This document shows positions 42,720 to 52,298 of a stretch of DNA of 64,000 bases, one piece after another. Location of the stretch: positions 868,001 to 932,000 of the forward strand of contig NZ_CP039247.1 in NCBI RefSeq assembly GCF_004795735.1, read 5' to 3'. This DNA is from Corynebacterium endometrii (lineage in GTDB: Bacteria; Actinomycetota; Actinomycetes; Mycobacteriales; Mycobacteriaceae). A program made the translations under genes and the position numbers. Within the stretch, counting starts at the first letter, position 1. The number at the start of each line of letters is the position of its first letter. The notes beneath the pieces are model-generated. The model did no database searches. It was not told the origin of the DNA and worked only from the letters and a program-made list of their open reading frames with translations.

Positions 42720-43886
42720 TTATTGGCCGCCGCCCATTCGCCGCGGCCAATCCTCGACGGGCTTTAGCACCGTAGGGTGGCGGTCCGCCCTTCCCGGAAT
42801 GTCCATCTCCGCGAGCCTGCGGGCGGTGACCATCACGCGGGAATCCAGGCTTGCGATTGTTTGATTGTAGGCCTCCACCGCGCGCTCGAGCCCCTTGCCC
42901 ACCTTGTTGTAGTGCTCACCCATCGTGTTGATGCGGGAGTATAAGTCCCTACCCAGGCGTTGCACCTCACGGGCCTTGTCAGACATGTCTTCTTGCTGCC
43001 AACCCAGTGCTACGGTGCGCAAGAGCGCAAAAAGCGTCGATGGGGTGGCGATGACCACACCGCGTTCAAAGGCGTGCTCAAGCAGCTCGTTGTCCACCGA
43101 TAATGCCGCATCGAGGAATGGATCGGCCGGGACGAAGAGAATTACAAACTCCGGAGTGGGGAAGAACGCCCCCACGTAATCCTTGGAGCCCAAGGCGTTG
43201 ACGTGATTGCGCAGCAGATGGGCATGACGGCGGAGGTAAGCGGCGTGTTCCTCCGGGTCCTGGGATTCGAGGGCGTCCAGGTAGGAGCTGAAGGGAACCT
43301 TGGCGTCTACCACCACGTTGCGCCCACCAGCCAAGTGGATCACCAGGTCGGGGCGGTAGGTTTTGCCATCAACCGTGGCGGTGACTTGACTGTCGAAATC
43401 TACGTGTTTGAGCATGCCGCCGAGCTCCACCACGCGCTCGAGCTGCATCTCGCCCCAGCGGCCGCGCACGTTGGGGGAGCGAAGCGCGGTGACCAGCTGG
43501 TCCGTTTTGTCATTCAACCGTGTCGACGTCCTAGCCATGGACTGGACCTGGCTGGTCAGCGAGGCAAAGGCCGTAGCCCGGTCGGCCTCCAATTCCTTCA
43601 GCTGGATCCCCAGGCGATACAAAGCCTTCTCTAGGGGTGCCAGGCTGCGTTCCATCTCCTCCTGGCGCTGGCCCGCGGCGGCCAGGGCCGCCTGCTGGGA
43701 GCGGGCCTGACTTTCCTCGAGCAGCTCAAGCAGCCGCTCTTGGTCGCGCCCCGGCCCCTCCACGGCCGGTTGTCCACCGGATTCGGGGTGGGTGGTGGGG
43801 CGAAGGTAGGCGTGGCCCAGCCACCCAAGCATCGCGCCGATTGCGAGGCCTAGGAAAAGCAATAGCACGGGCAAGGTAGTACTCAT
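42720..43886 (-). CDS. rmuC: DNA recombination protein RmuC homologue
   Basis: A 388-residue protein with an N-terminal membrane helix (LLLFLGLAIGAMLGWLGHAYL), a coiled coil (SQARSQQAALAAAGQRQEEM) and the RmuC nuclease-like domain, including VRGRWGEMQLERVVELGGML, RPDLVIHLAGGRNVVVDAKVPF and ILFVPADPFLDAAL. RmuC limits rearrangements at inverted repeats in E. coli. It is commonly found near ispH and ychF in actinobacteria. Confidence 0.9.
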   Translation of the reverse strand: MSTTLPVLLLFLGLAIGAMLGWLGHAYLRPTTHPESGGQPAVEGPGRDQERLLELLEESQARSQQAALAAAGQRQEEMERSLAPLEKALYRLGIQLKELEADRATAFASLTSQVQSMARTSTRLNDKTDQLVTALRSPNVRGRWGEMQLERVVELGGMLKHVDFDSQVTATVDGKTYRPDLVIHLAGGRNVVVDAKVPFSSYLDALESQDPEEHAAYLRRHAHLLRNHVNALGSKDYVGAFFPTPEFVILFVPADPFLDAALSVDNELLEHAFERGVVIATPSTLFALLRTVALGWQQEDMSDKAREVQRLGRDLYSRINTMGEHYNKVGKGLERAVEAYNQTIASLDSRVMVTARRLAEMDIPGRADRHPTVLKPVEDWPRRMGGGQ

Positions 43887-43924
43887 GGAACCTACCTAAC
43901 CACCCGTGCCAGACATGCGGCTAG

Positions 43925-45487
43925 TTAACGCCCTCTTCTATGGAAAATTTGTTCTACAACTGCGCGCGCCTTCTTCAGGCCTTCGCGTGCACTGGGGTGG
44001 TCCAGCTTGGTTGGGGAGGAGTCCAAGTTGAGATTGTCTGGGGTGCGACTGTGGGAAGAGTCCACGCCGCCGGAGGCCGAGCCGGCAGGGGATTGCTCAC
44101 TGCGCGCAATCTGGGCGCGCTGTATGGCGGATTGCTCCTCGGTATACTTGCCCACCAGATGCCCGGCCACCGTGGCAAAGGGGATATCCTCGACCGTTTT
44201 TTCACCGGATTGCAGTTGCAGCATGTCCTGCATGTAGCGGTAGGCCACGGCGATGGTCGCGACCGTCGGAACCGCGAGGAACGCGCCGACGAGATTGAAC
44301 AACGTGCCGCCAACCGTCACGGAAATCAGCACCACGACGGGGTGCAGGTTCATCGCCCTGGACTGCAGCCATGGGGAAAGCAGGTTAGATTCAACCTGCT
44401 GGACTATGAGCACGAGAATGAGTACCGCGATGGCCTGGGAGAAACCCAGGGACACCAAAGCGATGGTTACAGACAAAGCGCCGGCCACTATTGCGCCCAC
44501 GAACGGGATAAAGCCCGCGATGAAGGTGATTATTGCCAGTGTCAGGGCCAGGGGCACGCCGATGATGACTAGGCCTAAGCCGATGAGAACGGCGTCCACG
44601 GCGGAGACCATGGCCTGTGCGCGAATGAAGCCGCCAAGGGTATTCCACGCGCGGGTGAGTGCCTCGGTCAGATGCCACCCGGCGCGGCGGCCCGTGGCCC
44701 TGCGCAACCATGGCAAAAATGCATGCCCGTCCTTCAAGAAAAAGAACGTGAGCACGACCACGATGATCATGGTGACTACCAACGAGGTTGCCGTGCCGAT
44801 ACCGGAGAATACGCTGCCCGCGATATCCCCGGCGCGCCGCTGCAGCAGCGATGCCACCTCATCTACGTAGCGGTAGATGTCCTCTGGGTTGAGGTTCAAT
44901 GGGGGTCCCTGAGCCCACAGCTGCAGGCGCTGGATTCCTTCCACGGTCTGCAGGTACAGGGTCTGGGATTGGCGGGCGAAGTTAGGCGCGATGTAGGCGA
45001 TCAGCGCGGTAATGATGCCAAAGAACCCCAGCATTGTCAGCAGTGCGGCTATGGCGCCGGGCACCCCCACTCGCCGCAGCTTGCCGGAAATCGGCGCTAA
45101 AACCGTGCAGATAAGCAGGGCCAAGACTATGGGGAGCAGGCCGCCCCAAAAGTTTCCCAGCATACGGCCGGCGGCGTACAGGAACGCGCCGATTACCAAC
45201 AGGCGCAGCGCCCATAGGGCGGCGTTGGTGGCCATCGCGCTGAGCACAACGCTGCGGTCTAATTGTTCCCCAGGAGGGTGGGGCGAGATTGAATCAAGCT
45301 CGGCGGGGTCAACGCTGTCATCAAACTTCTTGCCCACCGTTGTATCGGCATGCTGCGCTTGCACCTCGGACGCCGATTCGCTGGAGCCTTCGCGAGCTGC
45401 TTCGGTGGCTGGGCCAAGCGTGGGCTCTGCGGCCGAGGGCGCTAGTGACTTCGCGATGGAAGGCGATTCATCTTTGCTGGAACTCAC
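43925..45487 (-). CDS. AI-2E family transporter (PerM-like)
   Basis: A 520-residue membrane protein with about eight hydrophobic segments between polar ends. The C-terminal half has the family motifs GLVIIGVPLALTLAIITFIAGFIPFVGAIVAG and LVQQVESNLLSPWLQSRAMN. Family members include PerM/TqsA and possible Na+/H+ antiporters; the substrate is unknown. The N-terminal 90 residues are acidic and low complexity, as in other corynebacterial versions. Divergent from ychF. Confidence 0.85.
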   Translation of the reverse strand: MSSSKDESPSIAKSLAPSAAEPTLGPATEAAREGSSESASEVQAQHADTTVGKKFDDSVDPAELDSISPHPPGEQLDRSVVLSAMATNAALWALRLLVIGAFLYAAGRMLGNFWGGLLPIVLALLICTVLAPISGKLRRVGVPGAIAALLTMLGFFGIITALIAYIAPNFARQSQTLYLQTVEGIQRLQLWAQGPPLNLNPEDIYRYVDEVASLLQRRAGDIAGSVFSGIGTATSLVVTMIIVVVLTFFFLKDGHAFLPWLRRATGRRAGWHLTEALTRAWNTLGGFIRAQAMVSAVDAVLIGLGLVIIGVPLALTLAIITFIAGFIPFVGAIVAGALSVTIALVSLGFSQAIAVLILVLIVQQVESNLLSPWLQSRAMNLHPVVVLISVTVGGTLFNLVGAFLAVPTVATIAVAYRYMQDMLQLQSGEKTVEDIPFATVAGHLVGKYTEEQSAIQRAQIARSEQSPAGSASGGVDSSHSRTPDNLNLDSSPTKLDHPSAREGLKKARAVVEQIFHRRGR

Positions 45488-45606
45488 CCTTACATAGTGC
45501 CCTAAAACCGCCCATTAGTGGTGTTGCGCAGGCCAATGGGCGCTGCGCCATGCCGCGGCGCAGGGGGAAGTGGGCTGGTGATGGCCAGGTTTGCCCACAA
45601 GTGCGT

Positions 45607-45612
45607 TAGGAT
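45607..45612 (+). promoter_or_regulatory. -10 box of leaderless ychF
   Basis: TAGGAT ends 7 bases before GTG 45620. No ribosome binding site lies between. Confidence 0.55.
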
Positions 45613-45619
45613 TGTGCGC

Positions 45620-46705
45620 GTGAGTCTTACATTAGGAATCGTCGGCCTGCCAAACGTTGGCAAGTCCACATTGTTTAACGCCCTGACCCGTTCGGACATC
45701 CTGGCTGCGAATTACCCGTTCGCCACCATTGAGCCCAATGTTGGCTTGGTGGAGCTGCCGGATCCCCGATTGAACCGCCTTGCGGAGATCTTCGAATCTG
45801 AGCGCATCCTCCCGGCGACGGTGTCCTTCGTGGACATTGCCGGCATCGTCGAGGGGGCGTCAAAGGGTGAAGGCATGGGCAACGCGTTCCTGTCTAATAT
45901 CCGTGAGGCGGATGCTATCTGCCAGGTTGTGCGAGCATTCGCCGATGACAACGTCATTCACGTTGACGGCAAGGTAGATCCAACCCACGATATCTCCGTT
46001 ATCAACACTGAGCTCATCCTCGCCGACCTGCAGACCGTCGAAAAGGCCCTTCCGCGCCTGGAGAAGGAAGCGCGAAAGAATAAGGATCTGGCCGAGGTGG
46101 TAGAAGCTACCAAGAAGGCCCAGGAGATCCTCGAGGATGACCGCACCCTGTTCGCCGCGGCCAAGAATGGTGAGATTGACTTAAAGCTGGTCCGCGAGCT
46201 GCACCTGATGACCGCCAAGCCATTCCTGTATGTCTTCAACTCCGATGAAGAGGTACTGACGGACGAGGCGAAGAAGGAGGAGCTTCGCGCCTTGGTAGCG
46301 CCGGCCGATTGCGTCTTTCTCGACGCCAAGACTGAGACCGAGCTTCTCGAGCTCGAAGAAGACGAGGCCCTCGAATTGCTGGAGTCCGTAGGCCAAGAGG
46401 AGCCTGGTCTGGCGACTCTTGCTAAGGCCGGCTTCCACACGTTGGGCCTGCAGACCTACCTGACCGCCGGCCCCAAGGAGGCCCGCGCCTGGACCATCAA
46501 GCAAGGTTCCGCGGCGCCGCAGGCCGCGGGCGTCATCCATACGGATTTCGAGAAGAAGTTTATTAAGGCTGAGATCGTGGCCTTCGATGACCTCGATGAG
46601 CTGGGCTCCATGGCGGAGGCCAAGGCACACGGAAAGGTCCGCCAGGAGGGCAAGGACTACATCATGCAAGATGGCGACGTGTGCGATTTTAAGATCGGCG
46701 GCTAA
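45620..46705 (+). CDS. ychF: Redox-regulated ATPase YchF (Obg-like)
   Basis: A 361-residue OLA1/YchF protein, a P-loop NTPase of the Obg group that binds ribosomes and prefers ATP. G1 is GLPNVGKST (residues 8-16), G3 DIAGIVEGASKGEGMGN, then NTELILADLQTVEK and the C-terminal TGS domain (AGPKEARAWTIKQGSAAPQA, then VIHTDFEKKFIKAEIVAFDD). GTG 45620 gives the standard N-terminus MSLTLGIVGLPNVGKS. Confidence 0.95.
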   Translation: MSLTLGIVGLPNVGKSTLFNALTRSDILAANYPFATIEPNVGLVELPDPRLNRLAEIFESERILPATVSFVDIAGIVEGASKGEGMGNAFLSNIREADAICQVVRAFADDNVIHVDGKVDPTHDISVINTELILADLQTVEKALPRLEKEARKNKDLAEVVEATKKAQEILEDDRTLFAAAKNGEIDLKLVRELHLMTAKPFLYVFNSDEEVLTDEAKKEELRALVAPADCVFLDAKTETELLELEEDEALELLESVGQEEPGLATLAKAGFHTLGLQTYLTAGPKEARAWTIKQGSAAPQAAGVIHTDFEKKFIKAEIVAFDDLDELGSMAEAKAHGKVRQEGKDYIMQDGDVCDFKIGG

Positions 46706-46720
46706 CCAACCCCGACCAGC

Positions 46721-46769
46721 CAGCTGCCCTTTCGCCGGGTGAAAAATCCGGCGGAAGGGCAGCTGTTTT
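46721..46769 (+). terminator. Terminator of ychF
   Basis: CAGCTGCCCTTTCGCCGG pairs with CCGGCGGAAGGGCAGCTG around GTGAAAAAT, followed by TTTTA. Confidence 0.85.
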
Positions 46770-46956
46770 ATAACCCGCCATCGTGCTAAAGCGGCGACCC
46801 GGTGGCTTCCTCGAATCGGACCATTATTGCCGAGTTCTTTAGTAGCCCCGCCGCGGCGCCACGACGCGGTTGCCCTAGGGCCCGGAATTGCGAAAACTTG
46901 GAAACCATCGTGCCTTGTCAGGCCATCTGGATCGATTCACAAGTTTAAATTATGGT

Positions 46957-46992
46957 TTGACCTGCTTTATCGCGGTAGGACACTATCTAAAG
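46957..46992 (+). promoter_or_regulatory. Promoter of the sugar ABC operon (leaderless)
   Basis: TTGACC (46957-46962), 18-base spacer, CACTAT (46981-46986), then six bases to GTG 46993. Transcription is expected to begin at or next to the GTG. Confidence 0.65.
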
Positions 46993-47988
46993 GTGTTTAA
47001 AGTAGGAAAAGCCTTTACAGCATTGATGGCCACCATGGCCGCTGCATCCCTGGCCGCATGCTCGGCGACCGGCGGGGCGCCGCGTCCCGGCGAAGACGGT
47101 GAGACGGCAGGTGGAGTAGACACCCCGCGTTACGTAGTTTCCATGGTCACCCACGGGGCACCAGGGGATACCTACTGGGACTTGGTCCGCACTGGCGCCG
47201 AGGAAGCGGCGAAGAAAAACAATATCGAGCTGCGCTACTCATCTGACCCCGAGGCGCCTAACCAGGCCAACTTGGTCCAGACCGCCATAGATTCCGGGGT
47301 GGATGGCATTGCCGTAACCATGCCGAACCCAGGGGCGATTGGCTCCTCCGCGCAGGCAGCGGTCGATGCCGGAATCCCCGTAGTGGGGCTCAACGCCGGC
47401 ATGGACGAATATCAGGAGTACGGCATGACCGGCTTTTTTGGCCAGGATGAAACCATCGCCGGCACCCGTGCCGGTGAGCGTCTGGCCGAAGAGGGCGCGG
47501 AGAAGGTTCTGTGCGTCATCCATGAGGAGGGTAACTCTTCCCAGGAAGCGCGCTGCGCTGGCGTCAAGGACGGCATGCGCGGCGGCGACGTGGAGATCCT
47601 TTATGTCAACGGTCAGGACCTGACTTCTGCCCAGGCCACCATGCAAACCAAGCTCTCCCAGGACCCATCCATCGATACGGTCTTCGGGCTGCAGGCGCCC
47701 GTGGCGATGCGCGCTATTGAGGCGATTGAAGACGCCGGCTCCGATGCCGAGGTTGTCACCTTCGATACCAATGCCGAGTTGGTGGACGCTATTGCCGACG
47801 GCCGCGTGAAGTGGGCCGTGGACCAGCAGCCGTATCTCCAGGGTTACCTAGCCGTTGACTCCCTTTGGGTAGCAAAGCGCAACGGGGGAACCTTTGGCGG
47901 AGGCCAGCCGGTCTTTACCGGCCCAAGTTTCGTGGATTCCACCAATGTTGAGCAGATTTCCGAGGCGGCTAAGGCTGGTCTGCGATGA
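46993..47988 (+). CDS. Sugar ABC transporter substrate-binding lipoprotein
   Basis: A 331-residue periplasmic-binding-protein-like type 1 protein (ribose/galactose/inositol group). The signal peptide ends in the lipobox SLAAC, so it is anchored to the outer face of the membrane. The mature part shows the family pattern VSMVTHGAPGDTYWDLVRTG, ALQ-type repeats, GVDGIAVTMPNPGAIGSSAQ and VVGLNAG. The sugar cannot be named. GTG 46993 is chosen from the promoter; a longer frame to 46888 would put the promoter in the gene. Overlaps the permease by four bases (ATGA). Confidence 0.88.
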   Translation: MFKVGKAFTALMATMAAASLAACSATGGAPRPGEDGETAGGVDTPRYVVSMVTHGAPGDTYWDLVRTGAEEAAKKNNIELRYSSDPEAPNQANLVQTAIDSGVDGIAVTMPNPGAIGSSAQAAVDAGIPVVGLNAGMDEYQEYGMTGFFGQDETIAGTRAGERLAEEGAEKVLCVIHEEGNSSQEARCAGVKDGMRGGDVEILYVNGQDLTSAQATMQTKLSQDPSIDTVFGLQAPVAMRAIEAIEDAGSDAEVVTFDTNAELVDAIADGRVKWAVDQQPYLQGYLAVDSLWVAKRNGGTFGGGQPVFTGPSFVDSTNVEQISEAAKAGLR

Positions 47989-49052
47989 ACCAGACCACCG
48001 CAGCGGACAACGCCAACAAGACAATGGGTGATAAAGCCAGTGATGACCGCCTGCGCAGCAAATCGGGTTTTGCCAAGCTGATACGGCGCCCCGAGTTGGC
48101 TAGCCTGGTGGGCTTTGTGCTCATCTTCATCCTGTTTTTCTCGGTCGCCCCGGCCTTCCGTTCCCTGGACGCGATGGCCACCGTGCTCTACGCCAGCTCC
48201 ACGCTGGGCATCGTAGCCTTGGCGGTGGGCCTGTTAATGATTGGCGATGAATTCGACCTATCATCCGGCGTCGCCGTGACCACCGCCGCGTTGGCGGCGA
48301 CCATGCTCAATTACAACTTCCACCTCAACTCCTGGGTGGGGGCGGGCCTCGCCCTGCTTTTATCCTTGGCTATTGGCGCATTAAACGGGTACCTGGTCAC
48401 CCGCACCGGAATCGCGAGCTTCCTGATCACCCTGGCCGCCTTCCTGATGCTGCAGGGGCTCAACCTGGCCATCACGAAGCTGGTGACCGGCCAAGTTGCC
48501 ACCCCAACCATCGCGGACATGGAGGGCTTCCCGTCCGCTCAGATGGTATTCGCCGGGCGCTTCGAGATATTCGGTGTGACCATCCGCTCCACGGTTATTT
48601 GGTGGATCCTATTTGTGGCCCTGGCTTCCTTCATGTTGTTCAAGACCAAGTTCGGTAACTGGATCTTCGCCGTGGGAGGCGACGAGGAGGCCGCACGCGC
48701 CGTGGGCGTTCCGGTGCGCCGAGTCAAGATTATCTTGTTCATGTTCGTGGGCTTCGCAGCGTGGTTCGTGGGCATGCACACCCTGTTCGCCTTTGATTCC
48801 ATCCAGGCCGGCCAGGGCGTGGGCAACGAGTTCCTCTACATCATCGCCGCCGTGATTGGCGGCTGCGCGCTCACGGGTGGACGCGGCACGGCGGTAGGTA
48901 CCGCGATCGGCGCACTCATCTTCGGCATGACGAACCAGGGAATTGTCTACGCCGGCTGGAACCCGGACTGGTTTAAGTTCTTCCTAGGCGCCATGCTGCT
49001 ATTTGCGGTGCTGACCAATTCTTCCTTCGCGAAATTCACCAAGAGGGGATAG
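47985..49052 (+). CDS. Sugar ABC transporter permease (RbsC-like)
   Basis: A 355-residue permease of the BPD_transp_2/RbsC family with about nine membrane segments. Family hallmarks: GLLMIGDEFDLSSGVAVTT, GALNGYLVTRTGIASFLITL, GGDEEAARAVGVPVRRVK (EAA-like loop) and AAVIGGCALTGGRGTAVGT. Forms the channel with the ATPase that follows 6 bases later. Confidence 0.92.
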   Translation: MNQTTAADNANKTMGDKASDDRLRSKSGFAKLIRRPELASLVGFVLIFILFFSVAPAFRSLDAMATVLYASSTLGIVALAVGLLMIGDEFDLSSGVAVTTAALAATMLNYNFHLNSWVGAGLALLLSLAIGALNGYLVTRTGIASFLITLAAFLMLQGLNLAITKLVTGQVATPTIADMEGFPSAQMVFAGRFEIFGVTIRSTVIWWILFVALASFMLFKTKFGNWIFAVGGDEEAARAVGVPVRRVKIILFMFVGFAAWFVGMHTLFAFDSIQAGQGVGNEFLYIIAAVIGGCALTGGRGTAVGTAIGALIFGMTNQGIVYAGWNPDWFKFFLGAMLLFAVLTNSSFAKFTKRG

Positions 49053-49058
49053 GCCATT

Positions 49059-49823
49059 ATGGCGATTATTGAATTGCAAGATCTGACCAAGTCTTACGGA
49101 AACTTTGACGCGCTGCGTGGGGTAAACCTCTCCGTCAATGAGGGGCAGGTGACCTGCGTGCTGGGGGATAACGGCGCGGGTAAATCCACCCTGATCAAAA
49201 TCCTTGCCGGATTGCATAAGCAAACCACCGGAGTGATGCTCATCGACGGGGAGGAGGCTACTTTTGAGTCCCCGCGTGATGCCATTGCCCAAGGTATCGC
49301 CACGGTGTATCAGAACTTGGCGATCGTCGATGAGATGAGCGTGTGGCGCAACTTTTTCCTCGGACAGGAAATCACGGGCTTTCTCGGCAGCCTGAAGGAG
49401 GAACAGATGCGCGCCATCTGCTCCGAGCAGCTGCGCGACATGGGTATTGACATCCCGGATGTGGACGTAGAAGCCGGCAATCTATCCGGTGGTCAGCGCC
49501 AGGTGGTTGCCATCGCCCGTGCGGTCTACTTCGGTGCCCGCGTGTTGATTCTGGATGAACCAACCGCGGCCTTGGGCGTCAAGCAGTCCGGCGTGGTACT
49601 AAAGTTCATCGCCGCCGCGCGCGACCGTGGCCTGGGCGTGGTCTTTATTACCCACAATCCGCACCATGCTTACCTGGTGGGAGATCATTTCAGTATCCTC
49701 AAGCTGGGCCGCCAGGAGCTTGATGCTCGCCGTGACGAGGTCACCCTAGAGGAGCTGACCCGCCAGATGGCCGGCGGCGGAGAACTTGAGGCGCTCAGCC
49801 ACGAATTAGGGCGCCAAGGCTAG
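49059..49823 (+). CDS. Sugar ABC transporter ATP-binding protein, single domain
   Basis: A 254-residue ABC ATPase: Walker A GDNGAGKST, Q-loop VYQNLAIVDEMSVWRNFFLG, signature NLSGGQRQVV, Walker B VLILDEPTAALG and H-loop VFITHNPHHA. RbsA-type sugar importers usually carry two fused ABC domains (about 500 residues). This protein has one and would act as a homodimer, as in FrcA-like systems. The operon has exactly three genes. Confidence 0.93.
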   Translation: MAIIELQDLTKSYGNFDALRGVNLSVNEGQVTCVLGDNGAGKSTLIKILAGLHKQTTGVMLIDGEEATFESPRDAIAQGIATVYQNLAIVDEMSVWRNFFLGQEITGFLGSLKEEQMRAICSEQLRDMGIDIPDVDVEAGNLSGGQRQVVAIARAVYFGARVLILDEPTAALGVKQSGVVLKFIAAARDRGLGVVFITHNPHHAYLVGDHFSILKLGRQELDARRDEVTLEELTRQMAGGGELEALSHELGRQG

Positions 49824-49845
49824 CCGCCCGCCCGGCGCGGGGCGG

Positions 49846-51417
49846 TTACATGCGCATCGCCTTCATGGCCCTCATGCCGGTTCTGACTATTGCACGGAAT
49901 GTGGAAGGGGAGACGTGGTGGGATGGGGCGATGGGGTGGAAGCGCTGCTGGGACACGGTGCGCTTGTTCGTCCACAAACGCATGCCGGTGATCCCGTGCC
50001 GATGATTGAGCCCGGAGTCCTTGACCCCGCCCCCAGGCGCGGAGATGGAACCGTACGCGGGGGCAAAGGCCTCATTGATATTGACCATCCCGGCCTCAAG
50101 CCGGCTGGCCACAGCCCAGGCGCGTCTGGTGTTTTTACCCCACACCGAAGCGGTGAGGCCAAAGTCTGAATCATTAGCGCGCGCGATGGCCTCCTCCGCG
50201 GAATCCACCACATAGACGGCGACCACCGGGCCGAAGGTCTCCGAGTCATACAGTTTCATTTCAGGGGTAACTCCGGTGATGATGGTGGGCTCATAGAAGT
50301 ATGGGCCCAACTCGGGCAGGGCGGTGCCGCCAGCTATCACAGTAGCCCCTTTAGCCACGGCGTCCTCAACGTGGGAAGAGACCGTCTCAAGCTGGGCCGG
50401 GCCGGTGAGGGAACCGATGGTGGCGGCGTCGCTAAAAGCGGGGCCTACAACCTGGCGCTTAGTGGCCCGGGCAAACGCCTCGATGAACTCATCCGCAATG
50501 GCGGAGTGGACATAGATGCGCTCGGCCGACATGCACAGCTGGCCGGACGAGGAGAAACAGGCGCGCACCGCGCCCTCGGCGGCGTAGTCTACGTCAGCAT
50601 CCTCCAGCACCAGCATCGGATTCTTGCCTCCCAATTCGGCCATGGTGGGCAGCAGGCGCGCCGCGGCCTGGGAGGCCATTTGCTTGCCCACGCGGGTCGA
50701 ACCGGTAAAGGAGAGCCCGTCCACGCGCTCGACCAGCGCGTCACCCACTTCGGCGCCACGGCCGGGGACCAGTTGCCATACGCCGGAGGGAAGGCCCGCC
50801 TGGATTGCCAAGCGCCGCAGGTACACAGCGGTAAGCGAGGTCTGGGAATCGGGCTTATGGACCACCGCATTGCCCGCGATGAGCGCGGCAAGCACGTCAC
50901 CCACGCCGAGGGATAGAGGGTAATTCCATGGGGAGATGAGCCCCACCACACCTAGCGGGTAGTACTGCGTGCGGGTCTTGGTCAGTACCGGCAGAGCCCC
51001 TTTGTGGCGTTCGGTCCCGTAGGCCTTTTGGGCACTGACCGCGTAGAAGCGGCAGCAATTGTAGATATCCATCAACTCGTCATACGCATGGCTGCGGGAC
51101 TTGCCGTTTTCTGCCTGTATAAGGTCCAGCACCGCTTCTTCATGCTCCATGACAAGGTCATGCAAGCGCAGGAGCACGGCGGAGCGCGCCGCGAGTTTGG
51201 CGTTGCCCCATTCGGGTTGCGCCGCCCGTGCATCGTTTACAGCCTGGTCCACGTCACCGGCTGTGGCGTTGGAAAAAGTAAAGAGTCGCTCACCGGTAAA
51301 CGGGAAGACGGACGTGTGCTGCTCGCCGGTGCCGCGCAGGTCTGCCGCGGGGGACGAATCGAGAAACGTCCGGACGCTAGCGGGCAATGAGACAGAGGCT
51401 GGTGTAAAAACAGTCAT
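49846..51417 (-). CDS. gabD2: Succinate-semialdehyde dehydrogenase (NADP+), GabD2 type
   Basis: A 523-residue aldehyde dehydrogenase that oxidises succinate semialdehyde to succinate. Typical: VVGLISPWNYPLSLGVGDVL, DGLSFTGSTRVGKQMASQAA, MAELGGKNPMLVLEDADVD (general-base Glu) and SSGQLCMSAERIYVHS (catalytic Cys). The closest known match by pattern is the actinobacterial GabD2. ATG 51417 fits the family; the frame extends to 51531 with unconserved residues. CACAAT lies 7 bases before the ATG, which suggests a leaderless transcript. It converges with the sugar operon. Confidence 0.9.
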   Translation of the reverse strand: MTVFTPASVSLPASVRTFLDSSPAADLRGTGEQHTSVFPFTGERLFTFSNATAGDVDQAVNDARAAQPEWGNAKLAARSAVLLRLHDLVMEHEEAVLDLIQAENGKSRSHAYDELMDIYNCCRFYAVSAQKAYGTERHKGALPVLTKTRTQYYPLGVVGLISPWNYPLSLGVGDVLAALIAGNAVVHKPDSQTSLTAVYLRRLAIQAGLPSGVWQLVPGRGAEVGDALVERVDGLSFTGSTRVGKQMASQAAARLLPTMAELGGKNPMLVLEDADVDYAAEGAVRACFSSSGQLCMSAERIYVHSAIADEFIEAFARATKRQVVGPAFSDAATIGSLTGPAQLETVSSHVEDAVAKGATVIAGGTALPELGPYFYEPTIITGVTPEMKLYDSETFGPVVAVYVVDSAEEAIARANDSDFGLTASVWGKNTRRAWAVASRLEAGMVNINEAFAPAYGSISAPGGGVKDSGLNHRHGITGMRLWTNKRTVSQQRFHPIAPSHHVSPSTFRAIVRTGMRAMKAMRM

Positions 51418-51589
51418 GCACCCGATTGTGCCTGAACCAACCCCGCCAACGCACAAACCCAGTGCCCGGAGGAAAACCCGCGGTCCTCCCCAAACGGTAC
51501 GGGCGGTTTCAGCGGCCCACGGGTAGTGCAACCGCGTGGGGGCCGGCCGCCATACCCTTCCTTTCTCATTCCGCCAGGGGAGTTGTTTA

Positions 51590-51635
51590 AAACTTATAAG
51601 CCGCCATGCCGACCGTTGGGGTCCGCATGACGGCT
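51590..51635 (-). terminator. Terminator of the DUF523-SDR operon
   Basis: On the minus strand AGCCGTCATGC pairs with GCATGGCGGCT, followed by TATAAGTTTT. It lies 30 bases past the SDR stop. Confidence 0.75.
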
Positions 51636-51664
51636 AGCACCGGCGCTCCGGGGGGACTAAGGGA

Positions 51665-52276
51665 CTAAGTACTCAGCCCGATTGCTTTGCCGATGGTAGA
51701 AGGCGTGTGTAAGGCCTCAAGGATGAAGGCGGCAACGTCAGAGCGGGAAATGGAACCGCCAAGGTGTCCTTCTTGGCCAACCTCAAGGGCCTTGTACTTG
51801 CCTGTAGCCGGCGCATCGCGAAGGCCCGAGGGGCGGACGATGGTCCAATCCAGGCCAGAGGCCGTGACCAGCTCCTCCTGCTCGTTGTGATCGGCCAACG
51901 GCTTGGCCAGTGTCTTCTGCGCGATCCAGCGCAGCGGCTGCTTCATTTGCTGGGCGGAATCTCCAGCGCCGAGTGAAGAGTGCACGACGATGCGCTTGAC
52001 GCCCGCCGCGCGCATGGCGTCGATGACAACTTCTGTAACCTTGGCGCGGTTGCGATCATCGCCTTTGCTACCGCCGACGGCTACCACCACGGCGTCGGCG
52101 CCGCGTACGGCTTCGGCTACAACCGCAGGGTCCTGTGCGGAGCCCTGCACTACGGTGGCAAACCCCGGGGCGTTGCCGCTGCGGCTGACGATGGTCACCT
52201 GGTCACCGGCAATGTAGGCCTGGTCAGCGAGCGCGGCACCGGTGCCGCTTGAACCGCCAATGATGGTTAATTTCAT
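51665..52276 (-). CDS. NAD(P)-binding atypical SDR (NmrA-like)
   Basis: A 203-residue Rossmann-fold protein of the atypical short-chain dehydrogenase group. The dinucleotide site is GGSSGTGAALADQA at the N-terminus; KRIVVHSSLGAGDS and DWTIVRPSGLRDAP follow, as in NAD(P)H-binding proteins that often sense redox or act as epimerase-like enzymes. The substrate is unknown. It is 22 bases downstream of the DUF523 gene. Confidence 0.85.
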   Translation of the reverse strand: MKLTIIGGSSGTGAALADQAYIAGDQVTIVSRSGNAPGFATVVQGSAQDPAVVAEAVRGADAVVVAVGGSKGDDRNRAKVTEVVIDAMRAAGVKRIVVHSSLGAGDSAQQMKQPLRWIAQKTLAKPLADHNEQEELVTASGLDWTIVRPSGLRDAPATGKYKALEVGQEGHLGGSISRSDVAAFILEALHTPSTIGKAIGLST

Positions 52277-52298
52277 AATGTCGTAATACTTTCCTGAT

